The notes beneath the pieces were generated by a model, which worked only from the letters and a program-made list of their open reading frames with translations, did no database searches and had not been told where the DNA came from. From Protonemura montana (taxonomy: Eukaryota; Arthropoda; Insecta; Plecoptera; Nemouridae), in contig OX387603.1 in assembly GCA_947568835.1 (NCBI GenBank), positions 28,544,651 to 28,608,650 of the forward strand: a DNA stretch of 64,000 nt, given 5' to 3'. Numbering within the stretch: the stretch's first letter is position 1; each line of letters starts with the position of its first letter. Position numbers and translations under genes: made by a program. Shown one piece after another: positions 12,101 to 27,100 of the stretch.

Positions 12101-15100
12101 TGCTCTCCGTCTCTCTCTTTCCTTGTACGCAATCACTATACTCAAGTACGTAGGCCCCTGCAGGCAGCCAACTGTACGGACTTACTGGATCAATCAAATG
12201 TCTAAATAAGGTGGGAGTTACTGGCAAAACTACTTTCAATATTGGCAGCTGCAGGGAGATTGAATTTAACCTGAACAATTTAATATTATATAATGATTTT
12301 TAGACTCAGCTTCGATATCCAAGTTTAAAAATGATATTCTTCTGTTTTAATATCCAATCCTGGTTCAGAGTTGACCATTTTGTGTTCTCAACTTTGCGTC
12401 TTTTTATGTCATGCGTTAATAACGTTATATTCTTAAAACAAACAGAAGCCGAAGAAAACAAAAGCTAAACACGGCGTGGCACGCATTGTTGCAGAAACAA
12501 TGGATACGATGGAAAACAAACACAAGAACTGAAAAGCACGGATTGTGTTTGTTGTGGACCAGCCCCCGCCCCCTGGAAGCAAGTGCGTACAAGGACGTGA
12601 CGTACCTCGTGTATGCGTTCCTGGATCATGGAGTAAGCAGGAAGTGCTTTCAGTTGGTCTCCAAGGACTGCAAGGAAGTCGCGTACTTCATGCCAGACTG
12701 TCGTCACAGCCTTGCCAACCACACGGGCAATGTCTGCAATCAGATCAAACAACAAGACTTGCCATCACAAACTCACTTCTTCAACGACTGCCCAACACAT
12801 AGACATGAAACAATAGGGAAATCTCATTAAGATTATTATTTAATTATTATCATTGTGTTCAAATACGCGTTTAAAATAAAATCTGACGTATTTTTTCTTT
12901 TTATAATCCGATCATAACTTTTCTATTTATATTTGTTTTAAGAATGGCTAAAATATGAATTCTCGTGGCGGGATTAAAACGGGCTGTGATTAACTACACG
13001 TAGTTCTGACGTCATTTTGTTGTATTCTTTGCGTTCGCTTCTGTTTCTTGACGTCATACTGACGTCAGATTTCACTTCAAGTCATAAAAAATGACGACCC
13101 TCGTTTTCGTACGAGATTCAAAGGCAAACATTTTAAACAGAGATATTTTATTCAAAATTGAATTTAGAAGAAAATAAAAAAATACGCGTTAATTATTTTC
13201 TCACAAAAAAAAAAAAAAAAAAATAGTTTCAAATTTAAAGAGATTTCCCTGTTGCTAATCTTTAAGCAATAGAAACAGTTGAAACAATGATATTAGCAAG
13301 TCACGGCAACAATGGCTTTTCCTGAGAATAAAACAAAGAGCTGAAAATTCAGAGTTTAAAATTCAAATTGTAACCAAGACAGTCACTTGTTTTTTAAGGT
13401 CTGATTTTACCAAATTCTTCAACTCTGATTGAATAAGCTTCCAGCTCACAGAAACATCTGAATTTCACTGCTTGTGATTACAAGTCGCCGTGGAAATTTT
13501 TAAACTACCAGTTGGAATTTTAGTAAAACTGGCCCCAAAACAAAATGGATGGCGAGGGATTGTTTGGTATCCAGTGTTGCCAACTCACGCACTCACCTTT
13601 AGTGACTTCCGTGACGAGGGTAATCGCTTGTTTGAACTCGGCTTCGTGTTTCTTCACCACCTCAACAAGCTTCTGCAGACAAACCAGCGCCTTGTTGGCC
13701 AGCGAGTTGACGATATCAACAGCCACCTGGAACACCTACAAACACACACACACATTTTAAACTATCGTAACGCTTGCAAATATTACCAAAATAAATTGTA
13801 AAATTGGTCAAATCATCTTGCATGTATTTTGTTGAAAAGTTTCTAGCTTGCACGTGTTAGTTTGGGATGATAATGAATAGTTTGGCAAGACGTGGAAAGC
13901 TATTTCGAACAATAGAACCTACAGTGAACGTAATATTTCCTGTCTGAACGACCTCTGTTTGCCTAGAACATTTACAGTATAACAAAAAAAGGTAAAACTA
14001 GAGTAAAATATCTAGGTAATATCCTCTGTCACTAATCTAACATCGCTAGCTACCTTGTTCAGAGACTCTGTCACAGCTGGGATAATCCTCTTGAGCGAGG
14101 CCAGTACAGCGTTGGAAAGTTCCTCGAAGACATGCAGTGCCTTGTCAGCGATCTTGGCAATGATCTCGGTGACGTGGGCCAGAGATTCGCCGGCAGCTCC
14201 AATCATCTTCTTGCTGTAAAGCAAATATAAAAACAGTCTTTGTTTAATATGATCCAAGAATCCTTCAGCTTGGACTTCACAACATCGTCCCAAAGGTCGA
14301 AGAGCGGTAAAGAAGTTGTGTTAGGGGTAAAAACTGCCCAAAGTTTGTTGAAAACTTTGTCTTGTCCTAGATCAGGATATAAGTGGTGGACAACTCACAC
14401 AAGGTCGGTGACCTCCTTGACAGTCTTGTCCTCCTGGATCTCCGTGCGGATGGCCTTGACCTGCGCCTGGTATGCAGCCAGCAGAGGCTTGAGGTTGGGT
14501 TGCGCCTTCTTGATTCCTTCCAGCAGCTCGTTGATTTCGGAGGAAGTGTCAGTGGCCAACGCAGAACTGGCCAACTTGAGCTTGTCGACGCCAAAAGCGA
14601 CATCCGAGCGCATTTGCTCCTGTAAACCAAACGCGGTTATTATTTTCATCTGTTCATCTGTATTTTCTTTCATCTGGTAACTAACTAGATATGGGGGAGA
14701 AAGAAGCCCTCTAGTTGTGAAAGTTATCCCACATTAGGTACATATAACCTTTTCATTGTTACAATTGAAAAACATTCCCATAGGAGAGCCACTACAACCA
14801 ATTGCTCTGTGGGTCAATCTGTTGTCATCTCAAACTAAACTAGTTCGTTTACCACTCTCTATCCACTCCACTTGCCAAATACTTGCCAAATTGTCCTAAA
14901 TACTTCTCATTGAACACTTAATATTTGTTGAGCTGAGCACTTTGAATGGTAGAGATCACAAAGTGATTAACTCACCAGCAGATCCTTGATGTTATCCAGG
15001 TTGTAAGAGACGTCTGGCTTGCCTCCCTTGCCCCAGGTGAGTGCAATGTTCCACAGTTCCTTCTTCTCCTTACCAATCTGCCAGTCAGCAGACGCTAGAG

Positions 15101-18100
15101 CCTTGTTAGCCGGGTCAATCTGAGACACGCCCACCAACTTGCGGTTGGGAGTTGCTGCAAAGGATGTCACGTTTCAACATATTTCTTTTGAAGAATATCT
15201 GACATGGCTGGTGGTTCACTATATTCAACTACTACCCAGGCGCCCTCTGGGTGCTGTGTGGTAGTTATGACAGAGGGTCTCGCCCCCTGTCTATGGCACA
15301 AGCCATGTGTGCGCACACAACATATTGGCACCAAATGAGTTTCAACGTACCCCGCGGTCTTCCATACCTCATTGACTCACTGTAAGCCGTCAATTCCAAC
15401 TCATCGCAAAAAGGTTAAAAAAAAACACAAAACTGTAGAAAAAAATCAAAATGCACTGTTACATTTTGACCTATATTACATCGAGAGTGTGGGAACATTG
15501 TAGAAACGCATGAAGACGTGAATTAAGGTTGGAAAGTAAACTCATACGTGTGATATCGCCTGAGTTATAGTTTCTGTAATTTTTAAGTGATTTTGTTGTG
15601 AACGTACCCTTCTTGTAGATGGCGTAGACAAGCTTGAGGTCGCGCTCGAAGTGGGCCTCACCCACGACGGCCTGGCAGCCAACAACTTCAAGAACTGTCT
15701 TCACGGAGGGAAGGTTGTCTTCCACTTTGTAGGCTGCGTCCAGGTTGAGTAGCAGCTCCCTGGGCGACTTAAGCTGTCCACCAAACATAGATTACTATCC
15801 CATTCTATTCTATAGCATGGCACAGCATGGCACAGCATGGCATGGCATGGCATGGCATGGCATAGCATGGCATGGCATGGCAAGGCATGGCAGGGCATTG
15901 CATGGCATGGCAAGGCAAGGCATGGCATGGCATGGCAAGGCACAGCAAAGCATGGCATGGAATGGCATGGCAGGGCATGGCATGGCAAGGTATGGCAGGG
16001 CATGGCATGGCATGGCAAGGCAAGGCATGGCATGGCATGGCAAGGCACAGCAAAGCATGGAATGGGCTGGCATGGCAGGGCATGGCATGACATGGCATGG
16101 CATGGCAAGGCATGGCATGGCATGGCATGGCATGGCATGGCATGGCATGGCATGGCAAGGCAAGGCATGGCAAGGCATGGCATGGCATGGCAAGGCATGG
16201 CATGGCATGGCATAGTAATAGTGTGTACTCACGAATATGACGAGGTTGGAATGGGTGATCTGGAATCCGGCGCCGAGGTCCTTCTTGACCTGCTTGGCAT
16301 CCTTGTAGACAACAGAAGCTCCGAGACCAAGCACGTTCAGGCTCGCAGCAACGTGGCTCTCGATGGAGATGTCCACATTCTGACCCTGCATAAATCACAA
16401 AACAACAGTTATTTATTAGTGCATGCCAGAAGCCTTTTTAAAAGAAGGACCAATCATGGTATATTTATTATTAGGCACACTAATAACCTCTCAAAACCTG
16501 CTGCCGAAACGGGGACTCGAACCCCGACTTCCACCTATTGTGGATGTTGCTCTAACCAATCAAGATACTTGGACCCTAATCTCCACCTGTCGCGGGTGTT
16601 GCTCTAACCAATTGAACTACTTGTACACTGGCTTTTTAAGAAAATTTTAGTGTATTTGATGAGAATGACAGTTCTCCAAGGAGTAGAACCAAGAGGCTGT
16701 GAATACTCACAGTCACTCTGATTCTAGTGACGCTATATCACGTCACAACCTGTCAAACTCAAGTAACTCCAATTTGACGTTGGATTCGTTGCTGTATTAG
16801 GATGAAATCTTATTTAAATTGCAAACGCTTGCAATGTGCGGGTTATCAATATGTGAGACGTTTATGGTGTTGATAATAATAAAACAAGGCTGTAGCTTCT
16901 AGCTTCTAGCTTTTATTAAGGTAGGTCTTGTTCTGTAGATCGTGGTTTTTTTAGCCATGCTAGACGATGTGTCAATGATATCACAAGACTGTTAGGTTGG
17001 TACCTTGCTCTTGAGGTCGATGACACTGGTGAGGTTCCATCCACTGTTGATCTCGTTGCGTAGTATCTTAGCGTCCAGCACAATCTTCTGTCCCTTCTTA
17101 GCAAACACGTCGAACTCAGTGACCGAGTCGACAATCTGTCTTCCTCCCAGCACGGTCTTGCTCTTCACCAGCATGTCCTGCAATAATACCACCAGATGGA
17201 TAGGTATAAGCAACATAGGTCCATAGAACACCTGGGTCCACTTTCATGCTTCAATCAACATTCACTGTTCATGCAATAGGGAAATCTCTTTAAATTTGAA
17301 ACTATTTTCTTAATTTTTTTGTGAGAAAATAATGAACACGTATTTTTTTTTATTTTCTTCTAAATTCAATTTTGAATAAAATATCTCTGTTTAAAATGTT
17401 TGCGTTTCAATCTCGTACAAAAACGAGGGTCGCCATTTTTTATGACATGAAGTGATATCTGACGTCAGTATGACGTCAAGAAACAGAAGCGAACGCAAAG
17501 GATATACAACAAAATGACGTCAGAACTACCTGTAGTTAATCACAGCCCGTTTTAATCCCGCCACGAGAATTCATATTTTAGCCATTCTTAAAACAAATAG
17601 AAATAGAAAAGTTATGATCGGATTATAAAAAGAAAAAATACGTCAGATTTTATTTTAAACGCGTATTTGAACACAATGACAATAATTAAATAATAATCTT
17701 AATGAGATTTCCCTATTGGCTGTAACCATGGAGATGATTTATTTTCATCCAGACATTTTGATTCTGTTCCTTGCCAACTTGAAAACGTGTGAGAACAATT
17801 TCCACCAGATTTTGCCAGAAAGTACATCGGTCTACGTTAAGAACACGAAAAAGTTTCACCAAACTTTTGTCAAAATCGGAGCAGCCGTTTAGCCCGACAA
17901 ACAAGCAGAAAAACACACATAAATACACAAAAAAATCATAGAAATATATATTTTTAAAATGTTGATATTAAATACCTTGCTTTGCTTGCAACTTAAATAA
18001 GAATGTATATAAATTTGAAGCCTGCATGAAGTTTGTTTATGAAAACAGGTGGTGGTAATGAAGGTAGCGTACCTTGCCAAGAGCTGGATGCTGGAATCTT

Positions 18101-21100
18101 GCCTCCGAGTTGATGGTGGTGCCGGATTCTGCCCTGACGATCTCACCATCGATCAGCAGTGAGCTCTTAAGAGTTGGTTCACGGACTCGGTCCAGCCAAC
18201 CAGCGGCTTCGTAGCGCCAAGATGCTGATTTCTTCTCTGCATCAACTGTCACTGAATACTTGGCCTCGGCTGCCAGCTCCCGGGTTGGTGACGCAAGAAT
18301 GATCTCTGCGTGGGAACAAAGACGAGGTTAGAGTAGGGTTGCCATACGTCCCGCTTTTCACTCAAAAGTACCGCGTCCCGCTCGATCGTATTTTTCTTTA
18401 AAAAAATCGCGAAATCGATCATTGCATTTCCTTATAAATAGCTAATTGTTTCTCTAATTGTGCCAATGACATTATGATTGTACGTGAACTGTCACCAATA
18501 GAAAGATTTAAAAATCTATGATAAAATAATTTTTTTTTTTTAAATAGTTATACGAATTATACCTACATTTCCTGCTAATAAATTGAAAGTTGATGCATAA
18601 ATATGACTCAGGATTTCAAGTGCCAAGAAAAACCTTAATATATCTAAAACTCGCCAATTTGCTGAAAATGGCCCTCAAATCCTATTCCCACATCCACACC
18701 CTTATTTTATGGGGGGCCGTGTCTGTCCCTCGAGCCTCCAGCCTAACTACTTTTCGTTTGTTAAAATGTGTACACTAAATACACTTGATGGTTACCCAAC
18801 TGTTGGGTGAATGTTCTACGTAGACCCACTAGCATTGACCACCAAACCACTACTAATGTTCAACGTAGACCCACTAGCATTGACCACCAAACCATTGCTA
18901 ATGTTCAACGTAGACCCACTAGCATTGACCACCAAACCACTGCTAATGTTCAACGTAGACCCACTAGCATTGACCACCAAACCACTACTAATGTTCAACG
19001 TAGACCCACTAGCATTGACCACCAAACCACTACTAATGTTCAATGTAGACCCACTAGCATTGACCACCAAACCACTGCTAATGTTCAATGTAGACCCACT
19101 AGCATTGACCACCAAACCATTACTAATGTTCAACGTAGACCCACTAGCATTGACCACCAAACCACTGCTAATGTTCAATGTAGACCCACTAGCATTGACC
19201 ACCAAACCACTGCTAATGTTCAACGTAGACCCACTAGCATTGACCACCAAACCATTACTAATGTTCAATGTAGACCCACTAGCATTGACCACCAAACCAC
19301 TGCTAATGTTCAACGTAGACCCACTAGCATTGACCACCAAACCACTACTAATGTTCAACGTAGACCCACTAGCATTGACCACCAAACCACTACTAATGTT
19401 CAACGTAGACCCACTAGCATTGACCACCAAACCATTACTAATGTTCAACGTAGACCCACTAGCATTGACCACCAAACCATTACTAATGTTCAACGTAGAC
19501 CCACTAGCATTGACCACCAAACCACTGCTAATGTTCAACGTAGACCCACTAGCATTGACCACCAAACCACTACTAATGTTCAACGTAGACCCACTAGCAT
19601 TGACCACCAAACCACTGCTAATGTTCAACGTAGACCCACTAGCATTGACCACCAAACCACTGCTAATGTTCAACGTAGACCCACTAGCATTGACCACCAA
19701 ACCACTACTAATGTTCAACGTAGACCCACTAGCATTGACCACCAAACCATTACTAATGTTCAACGTAGACCCACTAGCATTGACCACCAAACCATTACTA
19801 ATGTTCAATGTAGACCCACTAGCATTGACCACCAAACCATTACTAATGTTCAACGTAGACCCACTAGCATTGACCACCAAACCATTACTAATGTTCAATG
19901 TAGACCCACTAGCATTGACCACCAAACCATTACTAATGTTCAACGTAGACCCACTAGCATTGACCACCAAACCATTGCTAATGTTCAACGTAGACCCACT
20001 AGCATTGACCACCAAACCACTACTAATGTTCAACGTAGACCCACTAGCATTGACCACCAAACCACTACTAATGTTCAACGTAGACCCACTAGCATTGACC
20101 ACCAAACCACTACTAATGTTCAACGTAGACCCACTAGCATTGACCACCAAACCACTGCTAATGTTCAATGTAGACCCACTAGCATTGACCACCAAACCAC
20201 TGCTAATGTTCAACGTAGACCCACTAGCATTGACCACCAAACCACTGCTAATGTTCAACGTAGACCCACTAGCATTGACCACCAAACCACTACTAATGTT
20301 CAACGTAGACCCACTAGCATTGACCACCAAACCACTGCTAATGTTCAACGTAGACCCACTAGCATTGACCACCAAACCACTGCTAATGTTCAACGTAGAC
20401 CCACTAGCATTGACCACCAAACCACTACTAATGTTCAACGTAGACCCACTAGCATTGACCACCAAACCACTACTAATGTTCAACGTAGACCCACTAGCAT
20501 TGACCACCAAACCATTACTAATGTTCAACGTAGACCCACTAGCATTGACCACCAAACCATTACTAATGTTCAATGTAGACCCACTAGCATTGACCACCAA
20601 ACCATTACTAATGTTCAACGTAGACCCACTAGCATTGACCACCAAACCATTACTAATGTTCAATGTAGACCCACTAGCATTGACCACCAAACCATTACTA
20701 ATGTTCAACGTAGACCCACTAGCATTGACCACCAAACCATTGCTAATGTTCAACGTAGACCCACTAGCATTGACCACCAAACCACTACTAATGTTCAACG
20801 TAGACCCACTAGCATTGACCACCAAACCACTACTAATGTTCAACGTAGACCCACTAGCATTGACCACCAAACCACTACTAATGTTCAACGTAGACCCACT
20901 AGCATTGACCACCAAACCACTGCTAATGTTCAATGTAGACCCACTAGCATTGACCACCAAACCACTGCTAATGTTCAACGTAGACCCACTAGCATTGACC
21001 ACCAAACCACTGCTAATGTTCAACGTAGACCCACTAGCATTGACCACCAAACCACTACTAATGTTCAATGTAGACCCACTAGCATTGACCACCAAACCAT

Positions 21101-24100
21101 TGCTAATGTTCAACGTAGACCCACTAGCATTGACCACCAAACCACTGCTAATGTTCAATGTAGACCCACTAGCATTGACCACCAAACCACTGCTAATGTT
21201 CAACGTAGACCCACTAGCATTGACCACCAAACCACTGCTAATGTTCAACGTAGACCCACTAGCATTGACCACCAAACCACTACTAATGTTCAACGTAGAC
21301 CCACTAGCATTGACCACCAAACCACTACTAATGTTCAACGTAGACCCACTAGCATTGACCACCAAACCACTACTAATGTTCAACGTAGACCCACTAGCAT
21401 TGACCACCAAACCACTACTAATGTTCAACGTAGACCCACTAGCATTGACCACCAAACCATTACTAATGTTCAACGTAGACCCACTAGCATTGACCACCAA
21501 ACCATTACTAATGTTCAACGTAGACCCACTAGCATTGACCACCAAACCACTGTTAATGTTCAACGTAGACCCACTAGCATTGACCACCAAACCATTACTA
21601 ATGTTCAACGTAGACCTACTAGCATTGACCACCAAACCATTACTAATGTTCAACGTAGACCCACTAGCATTGACCACCAAACCACTGCTAATGTTCAATG
21701 TAGACCCACTAGCATTGACCACCAAACCATTACTAATGTTCAACGTAGACCCACTAGCATTGACCACCAAACCACTGCTAATGTTCAACGTAGACCCACT
21801 AGCATTGACCACCAAACCACTGCTAATGTTCAACGTAGACCCACTAGCATTGACCACAAAACCACTACTAATGTTCAACGTAGACCCACTAGCATTGACC
21901 ACCAAACCACTACTAATGTTCAATGTAGACCCACTAGCATTGACCACCAAACCACTGCTAATGTTCAACGTAGACCCACTAGCATTGACCACCAAACCAT
22001 TGCTAATGTTCAACGTAGACCCACTAGCATTGACCACCAAACCACTACTAATGTTCAATGTATACCCACTAGCATTGACCACCAAACCATTACTAATGTT
22101 CAACGTAGACCCACTAGCATTGACCACCAAACCATTACTAATGTTCAACATAGACCCACTAGCATTGACCACCAAACCATTACTAATGTTCAACGTAGAC
22201 CCACTAGCATTTACCACCAAACCACTACTAATGTTCAATGTAGACCCACTAGCATTGACCACCAAACCACTGCTAATGTTCAATGTAGACCCACTAGCAT
22301 TGACCACCAAACCATTACTAATGTTCAACGTAGACCCACTAGCATTGACCACCAAACCACTGCTAATGTTCAATGTAGACCCACTAGCATTGACCACCAA
22401 ACCACTGCTAATGTTCAACGTAGACCCACTAGCATTGACCACCAAACCATTACTAATGTTCAATGTAGACCCACTAGCATTGACCACCAAACCACTGCTA
22501 ATGTTCAACGTAGACCCACTAGCATTGACCACCAAACCACTACTAATGTTCAACGTAGACCCACTAGCATTGACCACCAAACCACTACTAATGTTCAACG
22601 TAGACCCACTAGCATTGACCACCAAACCATTACTAATGTTCAACGTAGACCCACTAGCATTGACCACCAAACCATTACTAATGTTCAACGTAGACCCACT
22701 AGCATTGACCACCAAACCACTGCTAATGTTCAACGTAGACCCACGAGCATTGACCACCAAACCACTACTAATGTTCAACGTAGACCCACTAGCATTGACC
22801 ACCAAACCACTGCTAATGTTCAACGTAGACCCACTAGCATTGACCACCAAACCACTGCTAATGTTCAACGTAGACCCACTAGCATTGACCACCAAACCAC
22901 TACTAATGTTCAACGTAGACCCACTAGCATTGACCACCAAACCACTACTAATGTTCAACGTAGACCCACTAGCATTGACCACCAAACCATTACTAATGTT
23001 CAACGTAGACCCACTAGCATTGACCACCAAACCATTACTAATGTTCAATGTAGACCCACTAGCATTGACCACCAAACCATTACTAATGTTCAACGTAGAC
23101 CCACTAGCATTGACCACCAAACCATTACTATTGTTCAATGTAGACCCACTAGCATTGACCACCAAACCATTACTAATGTTCAACGTAGACCCACTAGCAT
23201 TGACCACCAAACCATTGCTAATGTTCAACGTAGACCCACTAGCATTGACCACCAAACCACTACTAATGTTCAACGTAGACCCACTAGCATTGACCACCAA
23301 ACCACTACTAATGTTCAACGTAGACCCACTAGCATTGACCACCAAACCACTACTAATGTTCAACGTAGACCCACTAGCATTGACCACCAAACCACTGCTA
23401 ATGTTCAATGTAGACCCACTAGCATTGACCACCAAACCACTGCTAATGTTCAACGTAGACCCACTAGCATTGACCACCAAACCACTGCTAATGTTCAACG
23501 TAGACCCACTAGCATTGACCACCAAACCACTACTAATGTTCAACGTAGACCCACTAGCATTGACCACCAAACCACTGCTAATGTTCAACGTAGACCCACT
23601 AGCATTGACCACCAAACCACTGCTAATGTTCAACGTAGACCCACTAGCATTGACCACCAAACCACTGCTAATGTTCAACGTAGACCCACTAGCATTGACC
23701 ACCAAACCACTACTAATGTTCAACGTAGACCCACTAGCATTGACCACCAAACCACTACTAATGTTCAACGTAGACCCACTAGCATTGACCACCAAACCAT
23801 TACTAATGTTCAACGTAGACCCACTAGCATTGACCACCAAACCATTACTAATGTTCAACGTAGACCCACTAGCATTGACCACCAAACCACTGCTAATGTT
23901 CAACGTAGACCCACGAGCATTGACCACCAAACCACTACTAATGTTCAACGTAGACCCACTAGCATTGACCACCAAACCACTGCTAATGTTCAACGTAGAC
24001 CCACTAGCATTGACCACCAAACCACTGCTAATGTTCAACGTAGACCCACTAGCATTGACCACCAAACCACTACTAATGTTCAACGTAGACCCACTAGCAT

Positions 24101-27100
24101 TGACCACCAAACCACTACTAATGTTCAACGTAGACCCACTAGCATTGACCACCAAACCATTACTAATGTTCAACGTAGACCCACTAGCATTGACCACCAA
24201 ACCATTACTAATGTTCAATGTAGACCCACTAGCATTGACCACCAAACCATTACTAATGTTCAACGTAGACCCACTAGCATTGACCACCAAACCATTACTA
24301 TTGTTCAATGTAGACCCACTAGCATTGACCACCAAACCATTACTAATGTTCAACGTAGACCCACTAGCATTGACCACCAAACCATTGCTAATGTTCAACG
24401 TAGACCCACTAGCATTGACCACCAAACCACTACTAATGTTCAACGTAGACCCACTAGCATTGACCACCAAACCACTACTAATGTTCAACGTAGACCCACT
24501 AGCATTGACCACCAAACCACTACTAATGTTCAACGTAGACCCACTAGCATTGACCACCAAACCACTGCTAATGTTCAATGTAGACCCACTAGCATTGACC
24601 ACCAAACCACTGCTAATGTTCAACGTAGACCCACTAGCATTGACCACCAAACCACTGCTAATGTTCAACGTAGACCCACTAGCATTGACCACCAAACCAC
24701 TACTAATGTTCAACGTAGACCCACTAGCATTGACCACCAAACCACTGCTAATGTTCAACGTAGACCCACTAGCATTGACCACCAAACCACTGCTAATGTT
24801 CAACGTAGACCCACTAGCATTGACCACCAAACCACTACTAATGTTCAACGTAGACCCACTAGCATTGACCACCAAACCACTACTAATGTTCAACGTAGAC
24901 CCACTAGCATTGACCACCAAACCATTACTAATGTTCAACGTAGACCCACTAGCATTGACCACCAAACCATTACTAATGTTCAATGTAGACCCACTAGCAT
25001 TGACCACCAAACCATTACTAATGTTCAACGTAGACCCACTAGCATTGACCACCAAACCATTACTAATGTTCAATGTAGACCCACTAGCATTGACCACCAA
25101 ACCATTACTAATGTTCAACGTAGACCCACTAGCATTGACCACCAAACCATTGCTAATGTTCAACGTAGACCCACTAGCATTGACCACCAAACCACTACTA
25201 ATGTTCAACGTAGACCCACTAGCATTGACCACCAAACCACTACTAATGTTCAACGTAGACCCACTAGCATTGACCACCAAACCACTACTAATGTTCAACG
25301 TAGACCCACTAGCATTGACCACCAAACCACTGCTAATGTTCAATGTAGACCCACTAGCATTGACCACCAAACCACTGCTAATGTTCAACGTAGACCCACT
25401 AGCATTGACCACCAAACCACTGCTAATGTTCAACGTAGACCCACTAGCATTGACCACCAAACCACTACTAATGTTCAATGTAGACCCACTAGCATTGACC
25501 ACCAAACCATTGCTAATGTTCAACGTAGACCCACTAGCATTGACCACCAAACCACTGCTAATGTTCAATGTAGACCCACTAGCATTGACCACCAAACCAC
25601 TGCTAATGTTCAACGTAGACCCACTAGCATTGACCACCAAACCACTGCTAATGTTCAACGTAGACCCACTAGCATTGACCACCAAACCACTACTAATGTT
25701 CAACGTAGACCCACTAGCATTGACCACCAAACCACTACTAATGTTCAACGTAGACCCACTAGCATTGACCACCAAACCACTACTAATGTTCAACGTAGAC
25801 CCACTAGCATTGACCACCAAACCACTACTAATGTTCAACGTAGACCCACTAGCATTGACCACCAAACCATTACTAATGTTCAACGTAGACCCACTAGCAT
25901 TGACCACCAAACCATTACTAATGTTCAACGTAGACCCACTAGCATTGACCACCAAACCACTGTTAATGTTCAACGTAGACCCACTAGCATTGACCACCAA
26001 ACCATTACTAATGTTCAACGTAGACCCACTAGCATTGACCACCAAACCATTACTAATGTTCAACGTAGACCCACTAGCATTGACCACCAAACCACTGCTA
26101 ATGTTCAATGTAGACCCACTAGCATTGACCACCAAACCATTACTAATGTTCAACGTAGACCCACTAGCATTGACCACCAAACCACTGCTAATGTTCAACG
26201 TAGACCCACTAGCATTGACCACCAAACCACTGCTAATGTTCAACGTAGACCCACTAGCATTGACCACCAAACCACTACTAATGTTCAACGTAGACCCACT
26301 AGCATTGACCACCAAACCACTACTAATGTTCAATGTAGACCCACTAGCATTGACCACCAAACCACTGCTAATGTTCAACGTAGACCCACTAGCATTGACC
26401 ACCAAACCATTGCTAATGTTCAACGTAGACCCACTAGCATTGACCACCAAACCACTACTAATGTTCAATGTATACCCACTAGCATTGACCACCAAACCAT
26501 TACTAATGTTCAACGTAGACCCACTAGCATTGACCACCAAACCATTACTAATGTTCAACATAGACCCACTAGCATTGACCACCAAACCATTACTAATGTT
26601 CAACGTAGACCCACTAGCATTTACCACCAAACCATTACTAATGTTCAACGTAGACCCACTAGCATTGACCACCAAACCACTACTAATGTTCAACATAGAC
26701 CCACTAGCATTGACCACCAAACCACTACTAATGTTCAACGTAGACCCACTAGCATTGACCACCAAACCACTGCTAATGTTCAATGTAGACCCACTAGCAT
26801 TGACCACCAAACCACTGCTAATGTTCAATGTAGACCCACTAGCATTGACCACCAAACCACTGCTAATGTTCAACGTAGACCCACTAGCATTGACCACCAA
26901 ACCACTACTAATGTTCAACGTAGACCCACTAGCATTGACCACCAAACCACTACTAATGTTCAACGTAGACCCACTAGCATTGACCACCAAACCACTGCTA
27001 ATGTTCAACGTAGACCCACTAGCATTGACCACCAAACCACTACTAATGTTCAACGTAGACCCACTAGCATTGACCACCAAATCACTGCTAATGTTCAACG